Origin: Colivicinus sp963607765
GTDB taxonomy: Bacteria > Bacillota_I > Bacilli_A > Erysipelotrichales > Erysipelotrichaceae
Assembly: GCA_963607765.1 (NCBI GenBank)
Contig: CAVDDT010000025.1
Coordinates: 1-42,801, forward strand
Reading direction: 5' to 3'
DNA: 42,801 nt
In this document: positions 33,415 through 40,577 of the stretch, in pieces
Layout of the letters: the number at the start of each line of letters is the position of its first letter
Numbering within the stretch: position 1 is the stretch's first letter
Position numbers and translations under genes: made by a program
Notes under the pieces: model-generated
What the model saw: only the letters and a program-made list of their open reading frames with translations
Database searches by the model: none
What the model was told of the DNA's origin: nothing

Positions 33415-33443
33415 TTGAAAAAAATATTTTTAGATGTTATCAT
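33415..33443 (+). promoter_or_regulatory. Promoter of rpsO
   Basis: TTGAAA (33415-33420), 17-nt spacer, TATCAT (33438-33443), with TG at 33435-33436 giving an extended -10. Initiation near 33450 leaves a ~75-nt leader. Confidence 0.75.
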
Positions 33444-33450
33444 GTAAAAG

Positions 33451-33501
33451 CTTTATCCTGGGTTTTAACAATAAATTCTCCAGTTATTACGCGGAATAAA
33501 G
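33451..33501 (+). promoter_or_regulatory. Structured rpsO leader, possible S15 autoregulatory site
   Basis: CTTTATCC (33451-33458) can pair with GG-A-ATAAAG (33493-33501, one bulged A), closing a domain. Inside it, CTGG (33458-33461) can pair with CCAG (33480-33483), and TAAC (33466-33469) with GTTA (33483-33486); these last two pairings cross and would form a pseudoknot. S15 represses its own mRNA through structured leaders in several bacteria, so this is a plausible but unproven control site. Hand folding only. Confidence 0.4.
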
Positions 33502-33524
33502 AGATGAATTAAGGAGAAAAGAAA

Positions 33525-33791
33525 ATGTTAACTAAAGAAGAAAAACAAGCCATTATTAAAGAATATGCTTTAAAAGATGGCGACACTGGTTCTGTTGAAG
33601 TTCAAGTTGCAGTATTAACTGAAGAAATCAACCGTCTTACTGAACACATGAAGAAAAATCCTAAGGATTTCCATTCAAATAGAGGTCTATTAATGATGGT
33701 AGGTAAGAGAAGAAACTTCTTAGAATATCTAAAGAGAACAGACGTTAATAGATATAGAGAACTAGTTAAGAAGTTAGGTATCAGAAAATAA
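33525..33791 (+). CDS. rpsO: 30S ribosomal protein S15
   Basis: 88 residues, the standard length. GDTGSVEVQVAVLTEEINRL and HSNRGLLMMVGKRRNFLEYL are the conserved rRNA-binding and helical parts; it ends KLGIRK. S15 organises the central domain of 16S rRNA. AAGGAG precedes the ATG. It has its own promoter and terminator. In many Bacillota pnp follows directly, whereas here a TetR-ABC module and tex lie between. Confidence 0.98.
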   Translation: MLTKEEKQAIIKEYALKDGDTGSVEVQVAVLTEEINRLTEHMKKNPKDFHSNRGLLMMVGKRRNFLEYLKRTDVNRYRELVKKLGIRK

Positions 33792-33794
33792 GAT

Positions 33795-33821
33795 AAAGGG
33801 TCGTAAGATCCTTTTCTTTTT
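33795..33821 (+). terminator. rpsO terminator
   Basis: AAAGGGTC (33795-33802) pairs with GATCCTTT (33807-33814, one G-T pair) around GTAA, followed by a T-rich end. Confidence 0.8.
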
Positions 33822-33841
33822 GCATAATTTTATTTGAAGTC

Positions 33842-33925
33842 CTAGTGATAATTAATGTTAAAAGGTAGCGCGCATAAATTACTAAAATAATTAACACTAG
33901 ATTTGAATACGCTTACCTATTTTTA
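33842..33925 (+). other. Structured, gene-free intergenic element before the tetR-type gene
   Basis: CTAGTGATAATTA (33842-33854) and TAATTAACACTAG (33888-33900) are inverted repeats matching at 12 of 13 positions. AGGTAGCG (33863-33870) can pair with CGC-T-TACCT (33910-33918, one bulged T), followed by ATTTTTA, which looks like a terminator. The two pairings cross and so may be alternatives. GGTAGCGCGCAT resembles the T-box core with four bases missing. No ORF with support is seen. It may be a small RNA, a leader, or a riboswitch remnant. Confidence 0.35.
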
Positions 33926-33963
33926 GTGAAATTAATTTTCTTTTCTGAATTGTAAGTGAACTT

Positions 33964-34011
33964 TGTAAACATCTGTTTATTTTTATGTATAATAAATCAG
34001 TAAACGGATGT
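33964..34011 (+). promoter_or_regulatory. Promoter and candidate TetR operator of the ABC-transporter operon
   Basis: TTGTAA (33964-33969), 18-nt spacer, TATAAT (33988-33993). Overlapping the -35 is TAAACA-TC-TGTTTA (33966-33979), a perfect palindrome. A related arm, TAAACGGATGT (34001-34011), is the inverted copy of ACATCTGTTTA (33969-33979) with one mismatch. A TetR dimer bound here would block initiation. Confidence 0.6.
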
Positions 34012-34018
34012 ATATTTT

Positions 34019-34648
34019 ATGTCACAGATATTAAAAGAAGAAACTAGAAATAAGATTTTGGAAGCTTCTAAAGAAGAATTCTTAGAAAAAGGGTATGAAA
34101 ACGCCTCTTTAAGACGTATTGCGATAAAAGCTCATATGACAGTTGGCAATTTATATCGTTATTTTGAAAACAAAGAAGATATAAATAGAAAGATTGTTGA
34201 GCCTTGTCTTTTACAACTCGAAAGATTAATTAATAGTGAAACAAATAATCAATTGTCTTTTTTTCAAGATAATAAGAATTTTAATTTAGATAAAGAAAGC
34301 ATGATAAAAGCTATTGATAATATCATGGATAAGGTGATTGATATTTATAGTGAATATAAAATAGAATTTCAAATATTGATGATGGATAGTGAAGTTAGCG
34401 AAAAATTAAAAGTTTGGTTCTCCAATTTAATTAAAAACTTAATCAAAAACAATTATCCTTTTCTTGGGCTTGAAAAAGAATTAAGTGCGATGTCTGAAAC
34501 ATATTCTGTTTCTGTTTTCTCTGGCTTTAAAGAATTATTAAGAAGTGACTTTGACAGCGAAAAGATGAAAATCCTTAGTAAGATTTATTTTAGATCTTAT
34601 GTTTATATGCTTAATAGTGATGTTAAGGAAATGATAGAAAGTTTGTAG
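34019..34648 (+). CDS. TetR/AcrR-family repressor
   Basis: 209 residues, normal length. The N-terminal HTH domain is NKILEASKEEFLEKGYENAS followed by LRRIAIKAHMTVGNLYRYFENKEDI, the hallmark of the family. The C-terminal ~150 residues form the helical ligand and dimer domain. It is the first gene of the ABC operon (5-nt gap to the ATPase) and lies just after palindromes at its own promoter, so autorepression relieved by a toxic substrate is the likely control. The Shine-Dalgarno is weak. Confidence 0.92.
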   Translation: MSQILKEETRNKILEASKEEFLEKGYENASLRRIAIKAHMTVGNLYRYFENKEDINRKIVEPCLLQLERLINSETNNQLSFFQDNKNFNLDKESMIKAIDNIMDKVIDIYSEYKIEFQILMMDSEVSEKLKVWFSNLIKNLIKNNYPFLGLEKELSAMSETYSVSVFSGFKELLRSDFDSEKMKILSKIYFRSYVYMLNSDVKEMIESL

Positions 34649-34653
34649 GTAAT

Positions 34654-35355
34654 ATGGCATTTATTAGTTTAGAAAACGTATCAAAGATATATAAAATGGG
34701 AGAAGTTGAAATAAGGGCATTAGACAATATTTCCTTTGATATTGATAAAGGAGAATTTGTAGTTGTCTTAGGCGCTTCAGGAGCTGGCAAGTCAACCATC
34801 TTAAATATACTAGGTGGCATGGATATTGCTACTTCGGGAAGCGTTATGGTTGATGGCAGTGATATCTCAAAAGCAGATGATAAACAATTAACTGATTATC
34901 GTCGTTTTGATATTGGCTTTGTCTTCCAATTTTATAATTTAGTTCAAAATCTTACTGCTAAAGAAAACGTTGAACTAGCTTTGCAAATCAGCAAGGATCC
35001 ATTAGATGCTTTGGAAGTGCTTAAAATGGTAGGACTAGAAGATAGAATTAACAATTTCCCAAGTCAGCTTTCAGGTGGTGAACAACAGCGTGTTGCGATA
35101 GCTAGAGCAGTAGCGAAAAACCCAAAGTTGTTATTGTGTGATGAGCCAACTGGCGCTCTTGATTATGTTACTGGTAAACAAGTTTTAAAAGTCTTACAAG
35201 ACTTGGCTTTTAAAGAAAATATGACTGTTATTATTGTTACGCATAATGGAGCTTTAAAAGATATGGGTAACAAGATTATTAGGGTTAAATCTGGTCATAT
35301 TGAGTCAGTAGAAATAAATAAAAATCCAATGGATATTGAGGATATAGAATATTAA
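34654..35355 (+). CDS. MacB/LolD-type ABC transporter ATPase
   Basis: 233 residues. Walker A GASGAGKST (40-48), Q-loop VFQFYNLV, signature LSGGEQQR (139-146), Walker B LLLCDEP (159-165) and switch His in VTHN are intact. It drives the large FtsX-type permease encoded next, with which it overlaps by one base (TAATG). Such pairs export drugs or peptides or act on envelope substrates. This pair is separate in sequence from the transporter at 3591-4265. Confidence 0.94.
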   Translation: MAFISLENVSKIYKMGEVEIRALDNISFDIDKGEFVVVLGASGAGKSTILNILGGMDIATSGSVMVDGSDISKADDKQLTDYRRFDIGFVFQFYNLVQNLTAKENVELALQISKDPLDALEVLKMVGLEDRINNFPSQLSGGEQQRVAIARAVAKNPKLLLCDEPTGALDYVTGKQVLKVLQDLAFKENMTVIIVTHNGALKDMGNKIIRVKSGHIESVEINKNPMDIEDIEY

Positions 35356-38333
35356 TGTTTAGAAAAGATACATTTAGAATGATTAAAAAAACATACAAGC
35401 GTTTTGTTTCGCTTGTTTTAATCGTTCTTATTGGCTCAGGCTTCATGATGGGACTAATGTCTACTTCAACAATCATGAGAAAGAGTATGGATGCATATAA
35501 TGATGAATATAATTTACAAGATATTCAAATTTATTCAAACTATGGTTTTTGTCTAAAAGATATTGAAACAATCAAGGAAACAGAAGGTGTTAAAGATGTC
35601 TTTGCATCTAGATTTGTTGATGCTTACGCTAAAGTTGATGATGGCAAAGAAATTGTTGCTAGAGTTGAAGAACTAACGAGAAATGTTAATAAATATACAA
35701 TCATTGAAGGAAGAAAACCCGAAAATAGTCATGAATGTTTAATGATTGTTTCTTCTTTAAATAAATCATCTTATAAAATAGGTGCCACTATTAAAGTATA
35801 TTTAGACGATGATAATAGTATAAGTGATTCGCTTAGGAATGATGAATATACAATTGTTGGCTTTGCAAATTCACCAGCTTATACTTCTAAGATACTTGGA
35901 ACGTCCACTTTGAACAATCAAGATTTAAATGCCTCGATATTAGTTTCTAATTATAATTTTATTGGTGATACCTATAAGACAATTTATTTAACCCTAGATG
36001 GTGCAATTGATGAAACATCTTATACAAGCAAATATGATAATGTTGTATCTACTTTAAAAGAAAATTTAGAGTCTACAGCTTTTAGCCAACAATCTTATTA
36101 TCGTGACATAGTGGTTGAAAAGGCTACAAATGAGCTAAATGAAAATAAACAAAAGTTTGAAGAAGAAAAAGCTAGTGGTCAAAAACAATTAGATGAAGCA
36201 AAACAAACACTAGATGATTCTCATATCCAACTTGTCACTTATAAAACCGAGATATCTACTTTACAGACAGCCATTAATACCATAAATAGTACTATTAAGT
36301 CTTATCAAAATACTTTAAACAATAAGAAAAACGAACTTGGTATCACTGATGAGCAAATTCAAAACTATATCAGTGAAAATAATATCGATGCCTCAAAAAT
36401 TTTAACTTATCTAGGTGGCAATTTAGATAATGTTATTAGTTCTAGCGATTCTGCTTATCAATTGGCTATCTTACAAAAAGTTGTCGATGAAGCTAATTCA
36501 ACTTTAGCTACATATAAAAACAAGCTTAGTTCTTTAAAATATCAGGTTAGTAGTGGTGAAAAACAGTATGAAGAAGGACTCGAAGAATATAATGAGGCCG
36601 TCACTAAATTTAATGAAGAAATAGAAAAGGCTGAGGCTGAAATTAAAACAGCTGAACAAACAATAGCTGATCTTCCTAGTGCTACTTGGACGATACTTGA
36701 TAGAAGTTCTCATTATAGTAGCTATATGTTTGAAGCAACTTGTAAACAAATGTCAGCTATCGGCTATTCTTTACCTCTTTTGTTTTATCTTGTTGCAGCA
36801 CTAGTATGTATGACGACTATGACTAGATTAGTTGACGAACAAAGAGGTCAAATAGGTATTTTTAGAGCTTTGGGCTATTCCAAGAAACAAGTAATTGGAA
36901 AATATGTAACATACGCTTTTTTAGCTAGTGTAATTGGATCAATTTTTGGAATTATCTTAGGACAATTATTGTTCCCAACTGTTATTTATAATGCTTGGAA
37001 GCTTTTATATCTACTTCCAGATATGAAATTAAGTTATCCTATAGTGTATGTTTTAATATGCTTCCTTGCTTTTTCGTTGCTTATGATGCTTGTCACATAT
37101 CTTGTTGTTAAAAAGGATTTAAACGAAGTTCCATCGAGTCTTATGAGACCTAAGGCTCCAAAAGTAAGCAAGCAAACATTTATTGAAAAGATTCCTTTTA
37201 TTTGGGATAAACTTTCTTTTACATCTAAGATAACAGCACGTAATCTAATTAGATACAAATCAAGATTTTTTATGACAGTAATAGGCGTTGCTGGTTGCAC
37301 TGGACTTTTGGTTATTGGCTTTGGCGTAAAAGATTCGGTAAGCGATATTGTTGAAATTCAATATGGAAATATCTTTAATTACGATTATGAAGTAAAACTC
37401 GAAAATGATTATCACATTGATTCTAATTTAGAAACATTAAGGGAAGATGAAAACAATCAAACAGTTATTCCTTTTATGTCTTATTCTAGTTCGGTATCTA
37501 AAGATGATGAAGAACTGGACACAATTAATATTGTCACTATTGATGCTGGGGATGCTTTAGAAATATTTAATCTTAGAAAAACGGACAAAAAGGCCATTTT
37601 AAATATCAAAAATAGTGGTGTTATTGTTTCGGAAAAGTATGCAAAAAATAACAACTTAAAGAAAGGCGATAAGATCACTATTGAATCTTTAAATGGTATT
37701 AAATGTGAGGTTGAAATAACAGAAATTTGTGAGATGTATTTCCAGCATTATTTATTTATCTCATCTGATTGTTATGAAAAGACGTTTAATGAATCCGTGC
37801 ATAACACCAGCATTGCAGTAAAAACCGATGATTCAACTAGTTTGAGTAAAGATTGTGAAAAGCTAAAAGATTACTCTAGCACATCCGATTTTACGGCGAT
37901 GATTGATCAATTTGAGACAATGATTAAATCGTTAGATTTTATCATTGGCGTAATTATTTTGGCGGCTGGTTCTTTAGCGTTTGTGGTTTTAATCAATTTA
38001 ACTAATGTAAATGTATCAGAAAGAACTAGAGAAATAGCCACTTTAAAAGTATTGGGCTTTAGGCCGAAAGAAGTGGACTCTTATATCTTTAAGGAAATAA
38101 TTATTTTAAGTGTTATTGGCGGACTAATTGGCTTGCCTCTGGGAACACTTGAACACCATTTTGTAATGAATGTAATTAATATGGACATGGTAATGTTTGG
38201 CATGAATATATCAATACTTTCTTATACTTGCTCGTTTGTAATTACTTTTGTTTTTACAATTATTGTCCTTATACTTACAAAAAAACCATTAAGAAAAATT
38301 GAGATGGTTGAGTCATTAAAATCCGTAGAATAA
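35355..38333 (+). CDS. Large FtsX-type ABC permease with extracytoplasmic coiled coil
   Basis: 992 residues, with two FtsX-type halves. Membrane segment 1 is near residues 13-33 (RFVSLVLIVLIGSGFMMGLM). An extracytoplasmic domain follows, including a ~180-residue Glu/Lys/Gln-rich coiled coil (about 255-440). Three membrane segments then carry the loop DEQRGQIGIFRALGYSKKQV. A second half repeats the order: a membrane segment near 640, an extracytoplasmic domain, and three C-terminal segments with SERTREIATLKVLGFRPKEV. Such single-chain permeases are common in gut Bacillota, often under TetR control. The substrate is unknown; export of, or defence against, a membrane-active compound is plausible. 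Confidence 0.9.
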   Translation: MFRKDTFRMIKKTYKRFVSLVLIVLIGSGFMMGLMSTSTIMRKSMDAYNDEYNLQDIQIYSNYGFCLKDIETIKETEGVKDVFASRFVDAYAKVDDGKEIVARVEELTRNVNKYTIIEGRKPENSHECLMIVSSLNKSSYKIGATIKVYLDDDNSISDSLRNDEYTIVGFANSPAYTSKILGTSTLNNQDLNASILVSNYNFIGDTYKTIYLTLDGAIDETSYTSKYDNVVSTLKENLESTAFSQQSYYRDIVVEKATNELNENKQKFEEEKASGQKQLDEAKQTLDDSHIQLVTYKTEISTLQTAINTINSTIKSYQNTLNNKKNELGITDEQIQNYISENNIDASKILTYLGGNLDNVISSSDSAYQLAILQKVVDEANSTLATYKNKLSSLKYQVSSGEKQYEEGLEEYNEAVTKFNEEIEKAEAEIKTAEQTIADLPSATWTILDRSSHYSSYMFEATCKQMSAIGYSLPLLFYLVAALVCMTTMTRLVDEQRGQIGIFRALGYSKKQVIGKYVTYAFLASVIGSIFGIILGQLLFPTVIYNAWKLLYLLPDMKLSYPIVYVLICFLAFSLLMMLVTYLVVKKDLNEVPSSLMRPKAPKVSKQTFIEKIPFIWDKLSFTSKITARNLIRYKSRFFMTVIGVAGCTGLLVIGFGVKDSVSDIVEIQYGNIFNYDYEVKLENDYHIDSNLETLREDENNQTVIPFMSYSSSVSKDDEELDTINIVTIDAGDALEIFNLRKTDKKAILNIKNSGVIVSEKYAKNNNLKKGDKITIESLNGIKCEVEITEICEMYFQHYLFISSDCYEKTFNESVHNTSIAVKTDDSTSLSKDCEKLKDYSSTSDFTAMIDQFETMIKSLDFIIGVIILAAGSLAFVVLINLTNVNVSERTREIATLKVLGFRPKEVDSYIFKEIIILSVIGGLIGLPLGTLEHHFVMNVINMDMVMFGMNISILSYTCSFVITFVFTIIVLILTKKPLRKIEMVESLKSVE

Positions 38334-38359
38334 TGTTAGAATAATCAAGCGAGGTGTTT

Positions 38360-40492
38360 ATGGATTTAATTAATTATGTAGCAAAGTCTTTAAATATAAA
38401 AGACAAGCAAGTTAAAGCTACCTTAGATTTATTATCTGAGGGAGCGACTGTTCCTTTTATTGCTAGATATCGTAAAGAGGTTACGGGTAATTTGGATGAG
38501 GAACAAATTTTTGCGATTGAAAAAGAATATCAGTATCAACAAAATCTTGAAGAGAGAAAACAGGATGTTTTAAGAATAATCGAAACTCAAGGCAAACTTA
38601 CTGATGAAATAAGAGAAAGTGTTTTGGCTTGTACAAAGTTAAAGGAAGTTGAAGATATTTATCGCCCTTATAAGCAAAAGAAAAAAACTAGAGCTTCTGA
38701 AGCTATTCGAAAAGGCCTTGAACCATTAGCTAATTTTATCTTAGGTTTTCCATATAAAGGAAGCTTAGATGATGAAGCTAAAAAATATTTGAATGATGAA
38801 GTTAAAACATTAGGGGATGCTTTACAAGGCGCTAAAGATATCATTGCAGAAAAAGTTAGCGATGATCCTAAATTCAGAGAAAAGATTACCGATTCTATTT
38901 CTAATTATGCTTATATTGTGTGCAAACTAAAAAAGGATGCAAAAGATGAAAAGGGCGTTTATAAGAAGTACTATGATTATTCTGAAAAATTAAAATATAT
39001 CGAGGATCATAGAATAATGGCTATTAATAGAGCTGTTAAAGAAAAAGTAATCACTATTTCTTTTGATTATGATAGAGAATATTTATACAAATATTGTTAT
39101 CGAGGGCTATCGAAAGATAGAGATTCTATTGTTAGCGATGTTGTTTTGGAGGCGGTTAAAGATGGCTTAGATAGATTGGCTTTGCCAAGTGTGGAAAATG
39201 AAGTTTGGTCTTCTTTGTTTGAAAGAGCATCTAACAAATCAATTGAAGTCTTTGCGGATAACTTGGAACACCTTCTATTACAATCTCCTGTTAAAGTAAA
39301 TTGCATTATGGGCTTTGATCCAGCTTTTAGAACTGGATGTAAACTAGCGGTGCTTGATTCTACCGGAAAGCTTCTACATATTGATAAAATTTTTCCTCAT
39401 GAGCCGGTTAAAAAAGTCAAAGAAGCTGAAACAATTATGCTTAAATTGATTAAGGAATATAATGTTAACCTAATTGCGATTGGCAATGGTACAGCTAGTA
39501 GGGAAAGTGAAAAATTTGTTTCTGATGTTGTTAAAAACAATAATTTAAATGTTAAGTATACTCTTGTATCAGAAGCTGGGGCGTCTGTGTATTCGGCTAG
39601 TGATAATGCCAGAAGCGAATTCCCTGATTTGCATGTAGAAGAACGTAGCGCTGTGTCTATCGCAAGAAGAGTACTAGATCCTCTATCAGAACTAATTAAA
39701 ATTGATCCAAAATCTATTGGTGTAGGACAATATCAACATGATTTGCCTGAGAAACAATTAGATGAAAAGCTTGATTTTACTGTTTTAAAAACCGTTAATA
39801 GAGTAGGCGTTGATATTAATACCGCAAGTATTGAGCTTTTAACTCATGTTTCTGGTTTAAATAAAGCTAGTGCTAATGAGATTGTTAATTATCGAAATGA
39901 AAATGGTTCTTTTAAATCAAGAAGCGAGATTAAGAAAGTTAAAAAGATTGGTGCTAAAGCGTTTGAACAAGCGGCTGGTTTCTTAAGAATTAAAGATGGT
40001 AAAGAAGAACTAGATGTTACTAGCATTCACCCTGAAAGTTATAAGCTAGCTAAAGAAATATTGAAGAAACATTCTAATTTGAAATTGGGTTCGAGTGAAC
40101 TAAAGGAACAATTGGAAAAAGAGGATGTAAAAGCCTTAGCTAATGAATTTGATTCAGATGTCTATACTGTTTCTGACATTATTTCTAACTTATCAGAGCC
40201 ATTAAGAGATTATCGTGATGATTATGCTGGGCCAGTATTAAAATCTGATATCTTGGATATTAATAACCTAACTATTGGCGAAAAGCTACAGGGTGTAGTA
40301 AGAAATGTTGTTGACTTTGGCGCTTTTGTTGATATTGGGCTACATGATGATGGCTTAGTACACAAATCAAAGATTAGTAAACAAAGAAATATTAGCCCAT
40401 ACGATTATCTTGAAGTAGGTGATATTATCGATGTTTATGTCATTGAAATAGATAAAGAAAGAAATAGAGTATCGCTTAGTTTGTATTTGTGA
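38360..40492 (+). CDS. tex: Tex-family S1 RNA-binding protein
   Basis: 710 residues from the ATG at 38360, after GCGAGGTG; an in-frame GTG lies 6 nt upstream. The domain order fits Tex: an N-terminal helical part (LLSEGATVPFIARYRKEVTG), a YqgF/RNase H-like domain (VNCIMGFDPAFRTGCKLAVL), helix-hairpin-helix repeats (GVDINTASIELLTHVSGLNK) and a C-terminal S1 domain (LQGVVRNVVDFGAFVDIGLH). Tex binds nucleic acid and affects transcription and stress gene expression. Tex is often 720-770 residues, so this is slightly short but complete. Confidence 0.96.
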   Translation: MDLINYVAKSLNIKDKQVKATLDLLSEGATVPFIARYRKEVTGNLDEEQIFAIEKEYQYQQNLEERKQDVLRIIETQGKLTDEIRESVLACTKLKEVEDIYRPYKQKKKTRASEAIRKGLEPLANFILGFPYKGSLDDEAKKYLNDEVKTLGDALQGAKDIIAEKVSDDPKFREKITDSISNYAYIVCKLKKDAKDEKGVYKKYYDYSEKLKYIEDHRIMAINRAVKEKVITISFDYDREYLYKYCYRGLSKDRDSIVSDVVLEAVKDGLDRLALPSVENEVWSSLFERASNKSIEVFADNLEHLLLQSPVKVNCIMGFDPAFRTGCKLAVLDSTGKLLHIDKIFPHEPVKKVKEAETIMLKLIKEYNVNLIAIGNGTASRESEKFVSDVVKNNNLNVKYTLVSEAGASVYSASDNARSEFPDLHVEERSAVSIARRVLDPLSELIKIDPKSIGVGQYQHDLPEKQLDEKLDFTVLKTVNRVGVDINTASIELLTHVSGLNKASANEIVNYRNENGSFKSRSEIKKVKKIGAKAFEQAAGFLRIKDGKEELDVTSIHPESYKLAKEILKKHSNLKLGSSELKEQLEKEDVKALANEFDSDVYTVSDIISNLSEPLRDYRDDYAGPVLKSDILDINNLTIGEKLQGVVRNVVDFGAFVDIGLHDDGLVHKSKISKQRNISPYDYLEVGDIIDVYVIEIDKERNRVSLSLYL

Positions 40493-40495
40493 TTT

Positions 40496-40520
40496 ACGCA
40501 AGGATTATCCTTGCGTTTTC
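40496..40520 (+). terminator. tex terminator
   Basis: ACGCAAGGA (40496-40504) pairs with TCCTTGCGT (40508-40516) around TTA, followed by TTTC TTT. Confidence 0.85.
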
Positions 40521-40541
40521 TTTATATTTGATATTCATTTA

Positions 40542-40550
40542 TGATAAAAT
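40542..40550 (+). promoter_or_regulatory. Extended -10 promoter of pnp
   Basis: TGATAAAAT: TG-A-TAAAAT with the -10 at 40545-40550. A weak TTATAT lies 17 nt upstream. The ATG at 40578 follows a purine-rich Shine-Dalgarno region (AAGAGAGA). Confidence 0.45.
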
Positions 40551-40577
40551 CATGTAGTTGAAAGAAAGAGAGAAAAG

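Noticed and set aside
36534..36749. Minus-strand frame opposite the coiled-coil region of the large permease
   Set aside because: Low-complexity Phe/Ser/Leu composition is the mirror of Lys/Glu codons in the coiled coil.
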